64,000 bases of DNA from Misgurnus anguillicaudatus (GCF_027580225.2 NC_073360.2:9292501-9356500); one strand, 5' to 3'. Numbered from the stretch's first letter, positions 24,274 to 36,360 are shown. Translations and numbers: made by a program. Notes: generated by a model not told the origin, from the sequence alone.

Positions 24274-25190
24274 TAGGGATGACTTTTATCATCGAAGCAC
24301 GGCCAAAATGTTGTGATGACACAAACAGAAACCGTAACCTGCACGTGTTTGTCTGAAGCAACATGTCTGCGGTGTGGATGTATTTAACCACAAAAGGCGC
24401 TAAAGTGAACAGCTTTCTATGCCCTTCAAAGATTAGAACTCTTGATGTGTAAACTTTAGAGAGAGTTGCGCTATTGTGTCTCATACTGTAGTCCATTAAC
24501 ATACATTTGGCAAATAAAGCAATGAAAAACAATGTAAAATTTTTATGTGGAGCGACTGTTTATGCTGCGCTGTTTGGGATTCTTACTCGGTCTCTGTGTG
24601 CGTGTGTTTAAGTGCACTCAGTAGTGCATACACAGAGAGACGTGTTTCAAAAAGCAGGACACATACAGGACACATACAAACAAAATGATATCCACAGTAT
24701 TTTTTTTTCTAATAAAAACATTTGTTTATGTCTTAAGTGTATGTATAGATTACAGTCAAAAACCAGTCTGTGCTTATTTGGTCTTAAAGAGACAGTAACC
24801 TCAATTATCCTACTTAAGTCTGTGTCATTAATGTTAATCAAACAACCCAAGACAATGAGAAAATCACTTTCATGCTAATTTCAGACCTTACTTAATATGC
24901 AATTTTTTTCTTTTTATAAATGTTTGCAATTTCTTTATTTGTTATTAGATTTTTCCCACCTTTTTTACTGATCCAAAAAACGATCCAATTCGTGCCTTAA
25001 AAAACGTAATGTGATCCGAACCGTGAGTTTTGTGATCCGTCACACCCCTAGTAAAGTTAGTACACAGTGATAGCCATAAATGCAATGGTACAAATAATTG
25101 GCCTAATAATTTCTTTCGATTTCGGTTTTCGGCCTTGGTTTCCTCTTTTTTGGTTTCGGCCAAGAATTTTCATTTCTGTGCATCCCTAAT
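24274..25190. repeat. hAT MITE ends, boundaries uncertain
   Basis: CTAGGGATGAC (24274) and, reversed, CTAGGGGTGTGACGGATCAC (25050) and TTAGGGATGCACAGAAATG (25189) are hAT-style TAGGG termini. Their pairing is not resolved and no gene is supported. Confidence 0.35.
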
Positions 25191-25398
25191 CAATGCTAAC
25201 TTAAAATAAGGACTTAGAATATTATATACTATTGATGGAAGTAAAACATGATGTTGTATGAACCCACTTTCATTAAAATTAGAAGAAAAACACAAAAAAA
25301 ACATTTGTGTCCACCTTAGGCCCTGTACACACGGACATTGGTATTTTCAAACTAGTCAGATCCAGCATGAGAATTGGACGCTCTAACAAGGAGGTTAA

Positions 25399-25931
25399 CT
25401 CATTCACCGCCATTGACGAGTTATCTCGTCATTTATGAGTTCATATTTAACTAATAAAAATGCCTTTCTGGACGAATTTCAAAGTGAAAGTGTAATAACC
25501 GCTTTTATCCACCAGATGGCGCCAAAACGAATTTATCAAAAACGGATGTTAAAAAGATTTTAAGATTTATTTTAAATGCCTTTATGTTTGATAGTCATTC
25601 TGAGTCTGATCTCTAACATAAATTCCTTTAAAAAAAACGCAATTTTTTAAGCTTTTTGCTCAAAATGTTGTATTTTTGAAGAGATATTCATATTTCAGTG
25701 GTTAAATTAAGTGGAAAAAGTAAATATATAATGAAACGTTTTTTCCCCATTTTGTTTGTTTGTTTGTTTATTGTTTGTTTGAAAGCAGAGGGTGTGTTCT
25801 TTAATTTGATATAATTTGTATGTTTATATATTTATAGAAAATAATTTTTCCTGCAAGGAATTTTGTGAAAATTGGGTTGTGGGCAAATTGCAGGTGGGCA
25901 ACTTTTCTCAAAAAGGCTGGCGGTGAATGAG
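25399..25931. mobile_element. TTAA-flanked MITE (CCGCCA family), copy 2
   Basis: TTAA at 25395-25398 and 25932-25935. Ends CTCATTCACCGCCATTGACG and ...GGCTGGCGGTGAATGAG. Closely related to 7902-8316 with a longer interior. Confidence 0.82.
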
Positions 25932-25998
25932 TTAAAGGCCATGAGCTGTAATGTCTGTCGCTTAAGTTTACTTTTACTGCACACTTTTACTGCTCTCA

Positions 25999-26095
25999 CA
26001 CTCTAAAAATGTTATTTTTAGTTATTTTTTACCCATGTTTCGGTAAATATTGGACAGAACATATGCTTGGTTAAAAATGACACTTTTTTAGAGTG
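25999..26095. repeat. Small MITE with CACTCTAAAAA ends
   Basis: Inverted ends CACTCTAAAAA and TTTTTTAGAGTG, 97 bp, non-coding. Confidence 0.6.
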
Positions 26096-27685
26096 CGCTG
26101 ACTAGCTGACCTCCATTACAGAAACCTAATAAAACAATTATGGAACCTAAACTGTACACGCCAGAATGAATTCCTTCTTTATGCTTTGCACCAGACATGC
26201 AAAAACATTTGTTTATAATCACAATATTTAATAGAAAAAAACTTATTCTCAGTATAACAATAAGCAGGCTAAATTTGCCTATACTTAGACAAGACATCAG
26301 ACTAAGAAAATAATCTGTTTGGTTACAAAGTTTTTTTTTTGCTTTCCTGTGTCATCCTGCGAGTTCCCCTCGATTAACGACAGTAGTTTCTGCTTTCTCA
26401 AACTCAATCGTAAAATTTCCTTGGATTGGTTTTGTGATGGATTTGTAATTTGTAATTATTTGGCTGTTTTCGCTGTGGTTGGTTGAAATTTGGAAAGTCC
26501 AGGCATGAATTAAAAAAGGATTATGACACAACCTAGATGCACTTTCACCTATTATCACAGGAGGGGAAGCACTGACAGTCCTGATTTTACTGTTGTTTGC
26601 ACTATTACGTGGCAGTGTTTTTACTTAAATTGTCTTTATTTTAGGCCGTTTGATGATCATTAATCATGGGAGGGATACATTTTGTCCCCACCAAGGATAA
26701 AAAAGAATAAATCAAAGGTATTGATGTAAAGACCAGCGGTCTTTAATCCCTGCCACCCCCTCCCCCAGAAAATCGCACCCTGGTTCCGAATCCCATGGGT
26801 ACTGTAATAACCTTATTTCAGGTTTCTGGCCTATTGGTTTAGCATTCTTCAGCGCTTCACAGCATGTTCTTGCATTTACATGTGGGAACTGATTTTTTTA
26901 AACTGTTTAAAGGACAAGGTCTGTATTTTACACTTAAAGCCCTGTTTTCAGATTGTTTGTTTATGATGAAATAGAACGGTTTTGACTGAAATTTGGACAT
27001 GCTGGCCCGAGGAATTTTCGGGTGTTTGTTGTTTCACCTCCCACCTCTATAATGGCTGTATAGGTGCACTGGAACAATCCGTCCTAAAATGCATTAAACT
27101 TTCGTTTATAAAGACGTGAAACTCAGCGAGTGGTCAGGGGTGTTCACTGATATGCTCACACACAAATCGCTGCAAAAGATGCTTTCCAACAGGTTTTATC
27201 GTAGTTTTTTGCCAACTTCATTGACTTGTATTAGATGTGCTGTGAGCTACGGTATTACTTTGCGCCGGGAACTTTGTTTGTAATCTTGCAATTGGCAAAG
27301 GTGGATTATCGCCATCACCTGGGCTGGAGTGTTTATTATTCAAGCTCTCAACGGAAGAATGTACGGGTGTAAGGCGTTTGGAAAAATAGGTCCACAAGTT
27401 TACAATGAATGCTAAAACAGCTGTTGGAACGCGATGCTTTTAACCAAGCATGTATTATCACAAATTTCCGCATTTTTTCATGATCGTATAACGAATTCCT
27501 GTTTTCGTGTGATTATCACGCATTGGTTACTCTGTTTTGACCTATTTTCTTACCATTGTCGGTTCGGTTTAGGGTTAGATTTACATAAAATGACATCCCT
27601 ACCCAAACCCAACTCTAACCCTAACGCCAGGCAACATATAAAAAAAAATATGATTTATTTTTTATATGTAAATGTATAAAATGTT
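26096..27685. other. No gene recognised
   Basis: Mixed sequence. 27550-27630 (TTTAGGGTTAG...CAAACCCAACTCTAACCCTA) is related to the sequence flanking the nest near 38350 and 56557, so it is an interspersed repeat. Confidence 0.45.
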
Positions 27686-28475
27686 TAGTCACTTAAAAAA
27701 CTTGATAGTTTTAGTCAAGTTTTAGTCGACAAAAACACAAAAAAGTTTTAGTCAAGTTTAAGTCAGTTTTAGTAAAAAAAGTAGTCTTTAACAAATTAAT
27801 TTAGGTTAAAAAGTATTGGAAATTGGCTTAGGTTTGACAAGTAGATAGATGTAAAAGCTTTAGCTTACCATGAAATGTGTCACAAGACGATTGTCGAGTA
27901 AATTGAATGTATATAATATGTTAACAGCGTGAAAAAATATCAGCGTGATGAGCCTTCAGGTGGTTGGTGGTATTCTTCCCATCTAGTTTGTGGCCACATT
28001 TACCGTCGTCTCCCAATATGCATTCTGTTTTTCTTTCTGATGGATTATACTAAAAGTATGTCCATAAATATCTCGTCATTTCCGTGTATTGGCATCACCG
28101 CCACGGTCCTTCGAACTCGTCACAGCCACAGGTGTGTTGTTGTTGTGTGAAATATGGTGCGCGTGTGCAGCATTGCTGCAGCCGGGTGGTGGGGGTACCC
28201 AAAACAAGGATAGGAACCGGCAGCATTGCTGATACTTTTAAGCTAAAAACGGACAGATTTCACGCAAAATAGGCAGAAATTAAATGCATTGTGAACGACA
28301 GACTTCACCATTTTTGTTCCGTCTCGTCTCGTCAACGAAAACTCGAAAGCGTCTCGTCATGTTTTCGTCACCTTAGAGCCATTTTTAGCTAGTCATCGTC
28401 GCATAATCGTCATAAAAAAGGTGCGTCAACTAAATAATTTCGTTGTCATCATCGTTGAAGAAAACAACACTGGTC
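27686..28475. repeat. MITE rich in TTTTAGTCAAG motifs
   Basis: Repeated TTTTAGTCAAGTTTTAGTCG-like motifs at the left, and GTCTCGTC/CGTTGTCATCATCGTTGAAG at the right ending in CAACACTGG. The style is that of fish hAT MITEs. The left boundary is uncertain and the middle is unrecognised. Confidence 0.4.
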
Positions 28476-28847
28476 ACCAGGGGAAAATGTGTACCTGTGT
28501 GAAAGAAATTGTCACAAATATTTGTAAAGATACCAAAAACTAAAAACAAATGTCAGATAATTCAAATATTATTTTCCAAAGACCAAACTATAATCTCATT
28601 ATTTGTATTATTGAAAGTTTATGATCTGACTGAGACAGTTAATACTTCACTCAGTGAAACGTCTCCTGAGCTACTGCATGAAAGAGCATCAACACTCACT
28701 CGGGTACAGCAGGAAACTTAGGAGAAGGAAACTGTGCTTGTGCATACACATTAGTAGAGGAACCTCCTGCAGTGCTGAGCAAGTGTCTGCCCACGCGACA
28801 TCGCATCCATTCTTTTAGTTCCTGTCATATAGAGCACGCCCACTTCC

Positions 28848-28929
28848 TTTATATATCATGTGAGCCTCATCTCACTATCTGATTCTTCTGCGCTCCTCTC
28901 TTATGATACATGCTGATTCAGCTCTTGAA
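28848..28929 (+). promoter_or_regulatory. Putative TATA promoter and noncoding first exon of the P2Y-like receptor
   Basis: CTTTATATATC at 28848-28858, preceded by ACTTCCT (an ETS/PU.1-type core). About 25-30 bp downstream a short transcribed stretch would run to 28929, where a consensus splice donor GTAAGT (28930-28935) follows. The next good acceptor relevant to a gene is TTGTTTCAG at 31841-31849, two bases before the receptor ATG. P2Y12-family genes commonly have a 5' noncoding exon and one coding exon, which fits. Inference only, as no transcript was seen. Confidence 0.4.
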
Positions 28930-29763
28930 GTAAGTTCTTTCTTAATAAAGTCTTTGATCAATTAAATTAGCAAAGAATGAAACTAAATTATTTTTAACTA
29001 AGAACGAGGCAAAGAGAATATAAATAAGGTAAATAATATTGTTTGGTAGTGCAAGCAACAAGTGCACTTTAAATGTTGTCACTTTAAATAAGAAACTTTG
29101 ATTCAAGAAAATCAGTAGTTTACTGTGTAACAAAAGGAAATCATGTTTTCAGATTAGATTTGTAGGTATTTTTTTCAAAACTAAACTAAATCATTTATTA
29201 ATTTGTTTTGGGCCTAAATTGCTTTGTGCCTAAAAGAGGAATCTTATTGTTTATGCAAAGTGCTGATTATGCTCAGAAACCAAACAGAATCTAGAATTTC
29301 CTGAAAAACTTATTTTGCAGTATTTTGCCAGTTACTTGATTTCAAAATAACAGAACTTAATATTGACTGATTTCGATAACTTTTAAAGTGTTTAATGAGT
29401 AATAAAGTGCTGTTGTGATTACTTGGTTTTAATAAAATCTATCGACACACAATGTCAATTAGACCATTCAGCCCAATGATAAAAATGTATAATCTAACTC
29501 TCAACTTTCATGCTCTGTTTAGGGTCTAAAGAAACCACGATTTAAATAGTTATAAAACCATACATACATACATACATACATCTCTCTAAGTTTTATATTT
29601 TTTTTGTTGAACTGATTATAAAATCAAATTTTGACAAACATCATGCTTATGTTTGGAGTATGTAAGAATAAAAAACAGCATTAAAATTCAATTATTTTTC
29701 TTAAGGTAAGAATTATAAAAAATTGGATTATGCATTATTTTGAGATACATTACGACACCTTAA

Positions 29764-31115
29764 AGGGATAGTTCACACAAAAAAGGAAATTCTGTCATCA
29801 TTTACTCACTCTAATGTTGTTACAAACATGTATATATAAGGAATGTTTGTAACCAAACCGATCATAAGCACCCATTCACTTCCATAGTAGGAAAAAGAAT
29901 ACTATGGAAGTGAATGGGGTCGCATGAACAGTTTCCTCAAAATATCTTCCTTCGTGTTCATCAGAAAAAGAAATGAAGAGTTTGGTTCCAAAACGTAATA
30001 AAGACCTTTTTTTAATTAATTACCACCAAAATCAGTATTTTATCTTGTCTTCTCTGCAGAATGCAATAAATCCTTTCAACCAATCACAGCGCACCATTCC
30101 ACGTATTGTAAACAACAATGGTGGTGTGTTGAATACACATAGAATCCTAGTTTTCATAATCTACTTTGTACTTCGTGATCAACAAACAAACAAAATAATA
30201 CTTTTGATAAACCTGTGGTGGTTTTCTGTTGCGGAGAAGAAACGTAAGCCATCAAAATTGAATAATTTACGCGAGTGGCACTCAGGCGACGGAAAAATGC
30301 CGGCGTTGCTTGTTCTCAGAAGACAGCATCAAGCTTCTGTCATCTAACACATTGACCCCAGGAGATCTTATGAAAAACTTTACATTATTTTACTCAAAGT
30401 CAACAAAAATCTAGCAGGACCAAAACATTTTACAGCTGATCACCGTCAAAAAGTTCAGTGACGGCGTCCAAAGGATGACAGCAGCAATAACAGTGTTCCT
30501 AATATGACAAAGTGTTTTGATTAATGCCATTAATGTTTTAATCAGTGTATACCACTAGATAACTAAATAAATATAACATGGCAAAGATGAATGCACATTC
30601 GGAAGTTGAACGTAGGGGAAATGTCGTATTGGACATTCTGTGGTCTAATGTGATGTTGTTCATGTTCTTGTGAACAAGATGACCTGTTGAATTGATTTTG
30701 GTATCGACGACTGATTTTAATGTATTTTTGGTCCAGTGCTGTATATATATTAGTATTAGTATTGACCAAGTTCAGAGGCTGCCATATGTCGATCAACTCA
30801 CTTTGTTAATTTAAAAAATAACTTTTAGATTGCATAGATTTTTGCATTTTGTGGAAAAAAGTATCATTTTTTATAATATATCTTTGAAAATCAATTTTTT
30901 ATGTTATTATATAACATAAATATGCTATTTAAAAGTTTGTAATAGAAAATAGTGGTTTTCATCTTGTCACTTTCTTGTATAGAAAACACGTTTTTATCGA
31001 AATTAGTCAAAACGGATTTATTGTGTTTTGGAACCAAACTCTTCATATACAGGTTTGTAACAACATTAGAGTGAGAAAATGATGACAGAAATTTCATTTT
31101 TAGGTGAACTATCCG
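29764..31115. mobile_element. TTAA-flanked Kolobok-type MITE in the receptor's putative intron
   Basis: TTAA at 29760-29763 and 31116-31119. Ends AGGGATAGTTCACAC and, reversed, CGGATAGTTCACCTA, then shared TCTGTCATCATTT...CTCACTCTAATGTTGTTACA. A second complementary block (GAAGAGTTTGGTTCCAAAAC) occurs at 29975 and, inverted, at 31037. The left arm has an extra ~135 bp with its own foldback (CACTTCCATAGTA/TACTATGGAAGTG). Open frames inside are not gene-like. Confidence 0.78.
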
Positions 31116-31199
31116 TTAAATGTCTGGTACTTTGATAAAACCCGTTTTCATGCGCTTACTGTACAGTACATGCAAATCAATAAACCAGCTGCATTTACA

Positions 31200-31462
31200 C
31201 AGAATGATGACTCACCCTCATGTCATTCCCAACCTGTAAGACCTCCGTTCATCTTCAGAAACACAGTTTAAGATGTTTTAGATTTAGTCTTTCTGACCCT
31301 CCATTGAAACTGTATGTACGGTATACTGTACATGTCCAGAAAACTAATAAAAACATCATCAAAGTAGTCCATGTGACATCAGTGGGTCAGTTAGAATGTG
31401 TTGAAGCATTGAAAATACATTTTGGAGGATGAGTCATAATTTTCATTTTTGGATGAACTAAC
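31200..31462. repeat. TTAA MITE fragment
   Basis: GATGACTCACCCTCATGTCATTCC at the left and GGATGAACTAACCC followed by TTTAA at the right. The same broad MITE family, with the left terminus lost. Confidence 0.55.
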
Positions 31463-31851
31463 CCTTTAAAGATTTGTCAGGTTTCTCACAGGAAGCGACA
31501 TACCCACCCCTAGTCATTCAAAATGTTGGTGTTGTTTTTCTTATCATATCTACAGAACCTGTAAATGTAACATGAGTTTTTAAGTTTCTCCGTCAATCGT
31601 CGACAGCATGAACAAGGTTTTGAGAAAGCTGGTTAAGGCATTTACTGAGATAATGGGCAGAAATATATCTTTGTGGATCTGATTTAGCTTTAGCCGTTTG
31701 TGACCTTTCCTTGATGAAAAAAAAACCGTTTTAATTTGTTAAATATTTAAAAAATATTACATGTCTGAGCATAACCAAAAAGACCTAAAAGATGAAACCA
31801 CCCGACAATATTCACTCCAATCACTAATCAAGAGCTTTTGTTGTTTCAGAG

Positions 31852-32853
31852 ATGGACTACAACAATGTTACTCAGACAGCAGGAGAAAGAAACGGCACAA
31901 ATTTTCACAGTGTCTTCACACGTCAGGTTCTGCCTGTCTTCTACCTCATCATCTGCGTTTGTGCCTTCCTTCTCAACGGACTTGCCGCTTGGATCTTCTT
32001 CAGGGTTCAAAGCTCCTCAGTACTGGTGGTTTATCTAAAGCACATGGTGGTGGCAGATGTTCTGATGCTCTTCACCTACCCCTGGCGCATGGCAAGCGAC
32101 TGGGGTTATGGCGGCGTGCAGCTGAAGGCCATTGTTTGCCGCTACACCGCTGTAGTTTTCTACCTTAGCATGTACACTGGAATCGCATTTATGAGCCTCA
32201 TCAGCTTGGAACGTTATTTCAAGATAGTCCGTAGCACCTCAAGCGTATCGTCCTTTCTACAGCGCGTCACCATGGGAAGGGCTCTGTCGCTATTAGCATG
32301 GATTTTTATGATCATCTGCATGTTGCCAAACTCAATATTAACCAACCAGCCCATTCCCAAGCAATATTCCTGCATGGGGTTAAAAAGTCCACTGGGTTTG
32401 CGCTGGCATAATGTTTCAGCCCACTTTACTGTGGGAGTCTTCTGGGTGGCTTTTCTCTTGATGATATATTGCTACTCTTCCATAGCTTGCCATGTGTACC
32501 GCTCGTATAGAAGAGTGCAACAGGACAGCAGCGAGGCAGGACGGCGATCAAATCGAAGCATTTTTAGCTTGCTGGCTGTGTTTGTGTTATGCTTTGTACC
32601 CTACCACGTTTGTCGTGTGCCTTACACTTTCAGCCAAAGGCCCACGTCAGGTTATAGCTTTCACGACCGCTTCATTCTCTTCCAGATGAAAGAAGGCACA
32701 CTCTTCCTGTCCGCTCTTAACGTTTGCCTTGATCCCATTATCTATTTCTTCATGTGCAGAACCTTCAGAGAATCACTTTTGCAAAAGATATATACAAGCG
32801 ATAAAAACAGAAGACCTTCCATAGCTATTGGGCTGAGCATCAGTAATCTTTGA
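31852..32853 (+). CDS. P2Y12/13/14-type purinergic G-protein-coupled receptor
   Basis: Seven-transmembrane receptor of 333 residues, a normal length for the family, in one coding exon. The acceptor AG at 31848-31849 is two bases before the ATG. Extracellular N-terminus with N-glycosylation sites N5VT and N14GT. TM1 about 27-50 (LLNG), TM2 61-80 after YLKHMVVAD, TM3 96-118. C96 and C174 form the conserved disulfide. The end of TM3 reads E120-R-Y rather than DRY. TM4 144-162, TM5 192-214. TM6 237-255 has the CFVPYH motif. TM7 begins with K280-E281 and carries LNVCLDPIIY (289-298). LKSPLGLRWH in loop 2, RVPYT after TM6 and the KE pair are typical of the ADP/UDP-sugar branch P2RY12, P2RY13 and P2RY14. 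The second-loop LKSPLG resembles P2RY13 most, but I cannot assign the orthologue. It would act at the plasma membrane, probably through Gi. The only intact host gene in the window. Confidence 0.93.
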   Translation: MDYNNVTQTAGERNGTNFHSVFTRQVLPVFYLIICVCAFLLNGLAAWIFFRVQSSSVLVVYLKHMVVADVLMLFTYPWRMASDWGYGGVQLKAIVCRYTAVVFYLSMYTGIAFMSLISLERYFKIVRSTSSVSSFLQRVTMGRALSLLAWIFMIICMLPNSILTNQPIPKQYSCMGLKSPLGLRWHNVSAHFTVGVFWVAFLLMIYCYSSIACHVYRSYRRVQQDSSEAGRRSNRSIFSLLAVFVLCFVPYHVCRVPYTFSQRPTSGYSFHDRFILFQMKEGTLFLSALNVCLDPIIYFFMCRTFRESLLQKIYTSDKNRRPSIAIGLSISNL

Positions 32854-32906
32854 TAATCATATTTTGGTGAAACTAAGCAAAAGGAAACGAGGGTTGGCAT
32901 TACAAA

Positions 32907-32912
32907 AATAAA
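32907..32912 (+). terminator. Possible polyadenylation signal
   Basis: AATAAA about 55 bp after the receptor stop. It is the nearest candidate. Other AATAAA hexamers exist further downstream. Confidence 0.35.
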
Positions 32913-32999
32913 AACCACAGTTATGGTTTGCCTCGCATGCAACATTAATAGCAATATAGTAGGTGAATGAGAAATAATGATAAGGCCAGACCAAAACAG

Positions 33000-33300
33000 T
33001 GCAAGCAAAATTCAACACAAGCTAATCTAACATCTGTGTTGCTTGTATGCAGTGGCTCCAAATTTTGTATTTGGTGATTTTTGGAAGCCTTTTCTTTTTT
33101 CATTTTAACTGTCATTTAACAAAATATTAAATCAAGTAACAACTGCAAACAAATGGCGCTAGACATTTCTCATAACCTCATTTTGAGAATGACTTAACAA
33201 ATTGGTTTCAAGGTCATTTTTTGAGGATTTGTAAAGTTCACACAGCTTTTGTTCCTCCATTTTGTGAAGTCTAATTACGACAACTAAACTTTAACAAATG
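33000..33300. other. 3' flank of the receptor
   Basis: AT-rich, no feature seen. Confidence 0.4.
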
Positions 33301-33339
33301 TTTGTCTAAAAAGCGAATGGTGCTCGTAATTATATAAGA

Positions 33340-33945
33340 ACCAAAATGTTTTTTTTACTTAGTGTTTTTATTTTGTTTTCAGTAGAAATATAAAAAAATT
33401 CTTAAATCAAGGTGCATTTTCTTGATAAGCAAAATGACCCAAGAAAATAAGTCTAGTTTTTAGACAAAAAAATATATAAGTGAATTTGTGCTTAAAACAA
33501 GCAAATACATTTTTTTATTGAATTTGGTGTTTAAGATGAAAAATGTTCAAGATTTTTTGCTTACCCCATTGGCAGATTTTTTTGCTTGTTTTATGCACAA
33601 AGTCACTTAAATTTTATGTTTTTGGTCTTAAAACTGGACTTTTTTTCTTGGGTCGTTTTGCTCATCAGGAAGGAGCATCTTAATTTAAGAATTTTTAGGT
33701 ATTTTCACTGAAAACAAGGCAAAAAAACTAAGAAATTTTTTACTTGAAAATCATTTTTTGCAGTGTGGACAGATTTTTGTTGCTTTTTAAAGTATTCTAA
33801 AATTCTAAAAAAGATTTTCTTAGGAAACTTTTTTTCTTAGATAATTTTGCTCATCGAGAAAATACATCTTGATTTAAGATTTTTTAGATATTTGTACTTA
33901 AAACAAGACAATATACAAAGTAAGTGATTTTTTTGCACTGTAAGT
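33340..33945. repeat. Palindromic MITE with an adjoining partial copy
   Basis: TTCTTAAATCAAGGTGCATT...GCAAAATGACCCAAGAAAA (33397-33445) is mirrored by TTTTTCTTGGGTCGTTTTGC...CATCTTAATTTAAGAATTTT (33645-33700). A third, diverged block is at 33820-33900 (CTTAGATAATTTTGCTCATC). Confidence 0.65.
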
Positions 33946-35137
33946 GTTATGTTGAACCATAAGTTGTGCTATCGTCCTGCTATTCTACATAGGTGAAACA
34001 AACTGTAAATAACTGTAAGATATCTTTAAGGTCACTAAATTATTTATGACAAACTCGAAATTATGAAATAACACAAATGAAATTATGAGAATTATGTTAT
34101 GGCTAAAACCTGTTGTACTTTATAATCTCAAGAGTAGTCACCTTTTGCCTAAAACAGGCAGAATGTACTCTTGACATTTTATCAGACAGCATCTTAAGAT
34201 CTTTAGCTTTGTAAACAGTATTGAACTAAACTTGCATTCAAGTAAACAGAGTATCAGCTGTGTTGACACTGATGGCAGGCTTACTGTTGTTATGTTTGTT
34301 TATATGGTTAATGTTTAGACCGTAATTTACATCTTACAAAAACAGCCTCTCCAACAACCCCATGTGCTTATTAAGCCCCATGCAAAAAACCCTGCCAAGA
34401 TTTACTGTAACCATGCCCCAACATAACAGAGACTATGAACTATGGGAATATCACTCTCTTAATAAAACAATATTACTTATCAAATCAATAAAAACATCAG
34501 GAACATTCTTACTGTCGCTTAATCTTGAAATTAACTCTGTAAGCACATGCAATTTACTGTAACATATAAACATTATTTGTTTATTTATACTAATAATTGG
34601 ACTAAATACATGTGGGGTTGTTTCATCCCATGGTTATGCAAAATATGCATAAACACAATCATTTTGTTTAAATGAGCCTATTCTGGGCTGTTTCATCCCA
34701 TGACTGGGTGAAATATGGACATTTTAGGGTCGTTTAAATTAGCGTTTAGGTTTGTCAATATTTGACCCAATTATGCATTTTAAGATCTTGTTGATAATGT
34801 TCAATTTTATTTTTGTATTGTTTGTTTTCTAGCCTAAATGTACAGTGGATAGACATACATCCTCCTTGAATCATTTTGTAATGTAAGGATTTGTAACATA
34901 ATGGCAGAATTTCAGACCAAGTTCATGTAATTATATTATGAACATTCTCAGAATAAAGGGTACAAGAAGGTACAAAAGTATAATTTTGAACCTAAAAGAT
35001 GCAAATTGGTACCTCAGAAGTATTGGTCCCTTAAAGTGTACTCACATTATGTGAACCGTACCATACCGGAGTACGTTTGACCCCAAAGAGCGGTTAGTTT
35101 GGCTGGTGTGATCGCTTTTGTACTGGGTGCGGTACGC
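33946..35137. other. No gene; short local duplications
   Basis: The GGTTGTTTCATCCCATG motif is repeated about 70 bp apart (34616 and 34686). A GGTACAA-rich stretch lies at 34960-35020. From 35040 another repeat (GTGAACCGTACCATACCGGA) hosts the following MITE and resumes at ~36213. Confidence 0.45.
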
Positions 35138-35141
35138 TTAA

Positions 35142-36210
35142 CTATTTCCCCACCATTGATGAGTTAACTTGCCAATTAAGAGAAAACCCTTCCCTGGCAA
35201 TGACGAGTTAACTTGTTAATTAAGGGAAAACGCTTCCCTGCCAATGACGGGTTTTTCTGGCCATCTGTATTTCCACTATTATCCACCAGGTGTCGCTCTA
35301 TCCCAACTTATAAAACACAGAAATATCAAAAGTCCAATAATTGAATTATCTCTTTAAAGAACCTACCCATATTTGAGAGGTGATAAAAAGAGCAATGTAA
35401 GATAAGGATGAAACTTTTATGTTTATATATTTAAAGAAGAACATTTTCTGGAAGGCATTAAACTTTTGTGAAAATCATAAAAATCAGGGTTCCCGCAGGT
35501 CCTTGAAATCCTTGAAAGTTTGTGAATCTGGGGGAAATAATTCAAGGCCCTGGGAAGTTTTTGAAAATATACATACATAGATACAGATCATTGAAAGTGC
35601 TATTTTATGCAATAAAAATTCATATTATTCCCTGTGTAGTGTAGGATAATATCATAAAAATTCTAGCCTTTTAAGCACACGTGCTAAAATGTTCGCTTTA
35701 AATGCTTTTATTTTCTGTATGCAAATGTTGATTCACCAAAATGATTTTTTGCACAGTTGTGTTTGACACATGAAAACGTCTCGGGTTACGTATGTAACTG
35801 TTGTTCCCTGAGAAGGGAACGAGACGCTGCGTCTCCCTTGCCATACTTCCTGCGTCCCTGTAACGCCGTCTTTGACAAAATTTCAGATAGCGATATACTT
35901 TTTGGATCCCATGTCATCCTGTCTTTGTCGTTAAGCCTCACCATTGCCTCACCAAAGTGTCACCGCCGTGACGCAGTGCGAGTTCCCTCGAAAGGGAACT
36001 GTAACAATGTATCTTAAAAGGTAACACAATGTAACCTTGCTCTCACCTGAAATGTGTCCCCACATTTAGTCCTTGAATTTAAGGGTATTGGACCTGGAAA
36101 GTCCTTGAAAAGTCCTTGAAGTTTGAAGTTGAAGTTAACTAAGGTGTGGGAACCCTGAAAAATGCTGCCGCTGGCTGGCAACGTTTTTAAAAACACTGGT
36201 GGGGAAAGAG
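35142..36210. mobile_element. TTAA-flanked MITE (CCGCCA family), copy 3, with nested element
   Basis: TTAA at 35138-35141 and 36211-36214. Ends CTATTTCCCCACCATTGATG and ...GGTGGGGAAAGAG. A GTTAACTTG...AATTAAG block is duplicated in tandem at the left. Interrupted at 35490-36158 by another element. Confidence 0.75.
35490..36158. mobile_element. CAGGGTTCCC element inserted in the MITE
   Basis: Inverted ends CAGGGTTCCCGCAGG and, reversed, CAGGGTTCCCACACC. AAAAAT flanks both sides as a likely 6-bp duplication, and the uninterrupted MITE copy at 7902 reads GAAAAATGCTGG there. It contains a CCTTGAAA-rich end and an inner block (35780-36010) starting CGTCTCGGGTTACGTATGTA whose two ends are also roughly inverted. 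Confidence 0.6.
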
Positions 36211-36282
36211 TTAAGCGTACCCTGGTACGTTTTGTGCAGGTGGTCTCAGGTACGGTTCGGCATGATTCGGGGGCCTTTTTAA

Positions 36283-36356
36283 CCCTGGAGAACCCAAGAA
36301 CCCTTTTATTAGCAGCAATTAACATTGGCCAAATTTGACCCCTGGGTTCTCTGGGG
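36283..36356. repeat. Very short TTAA MITE
   Basis: TTAA at 36279-36282 and 36357-36360. Inverted ends CCCTGGAGAACCCA and TGGGTTCTCTGGGG. 74 bp. Confidence 0.6.
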
Positions 36357-36360
36357 TTAA

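Noticed and set aside
29973..30347. 124-residue open frame
   Set aside because: It starts in the inverted repeat of a TTAA MITE, has no recognisable features, and the matching arm gives a similar short frame on the other strand.
31761..32168. 135-residue frame overlapping the receptor
   Set aside because: An out-of-frame reading crossing the splice acceptor and TM1-TM3 of the P2Y-like gene.
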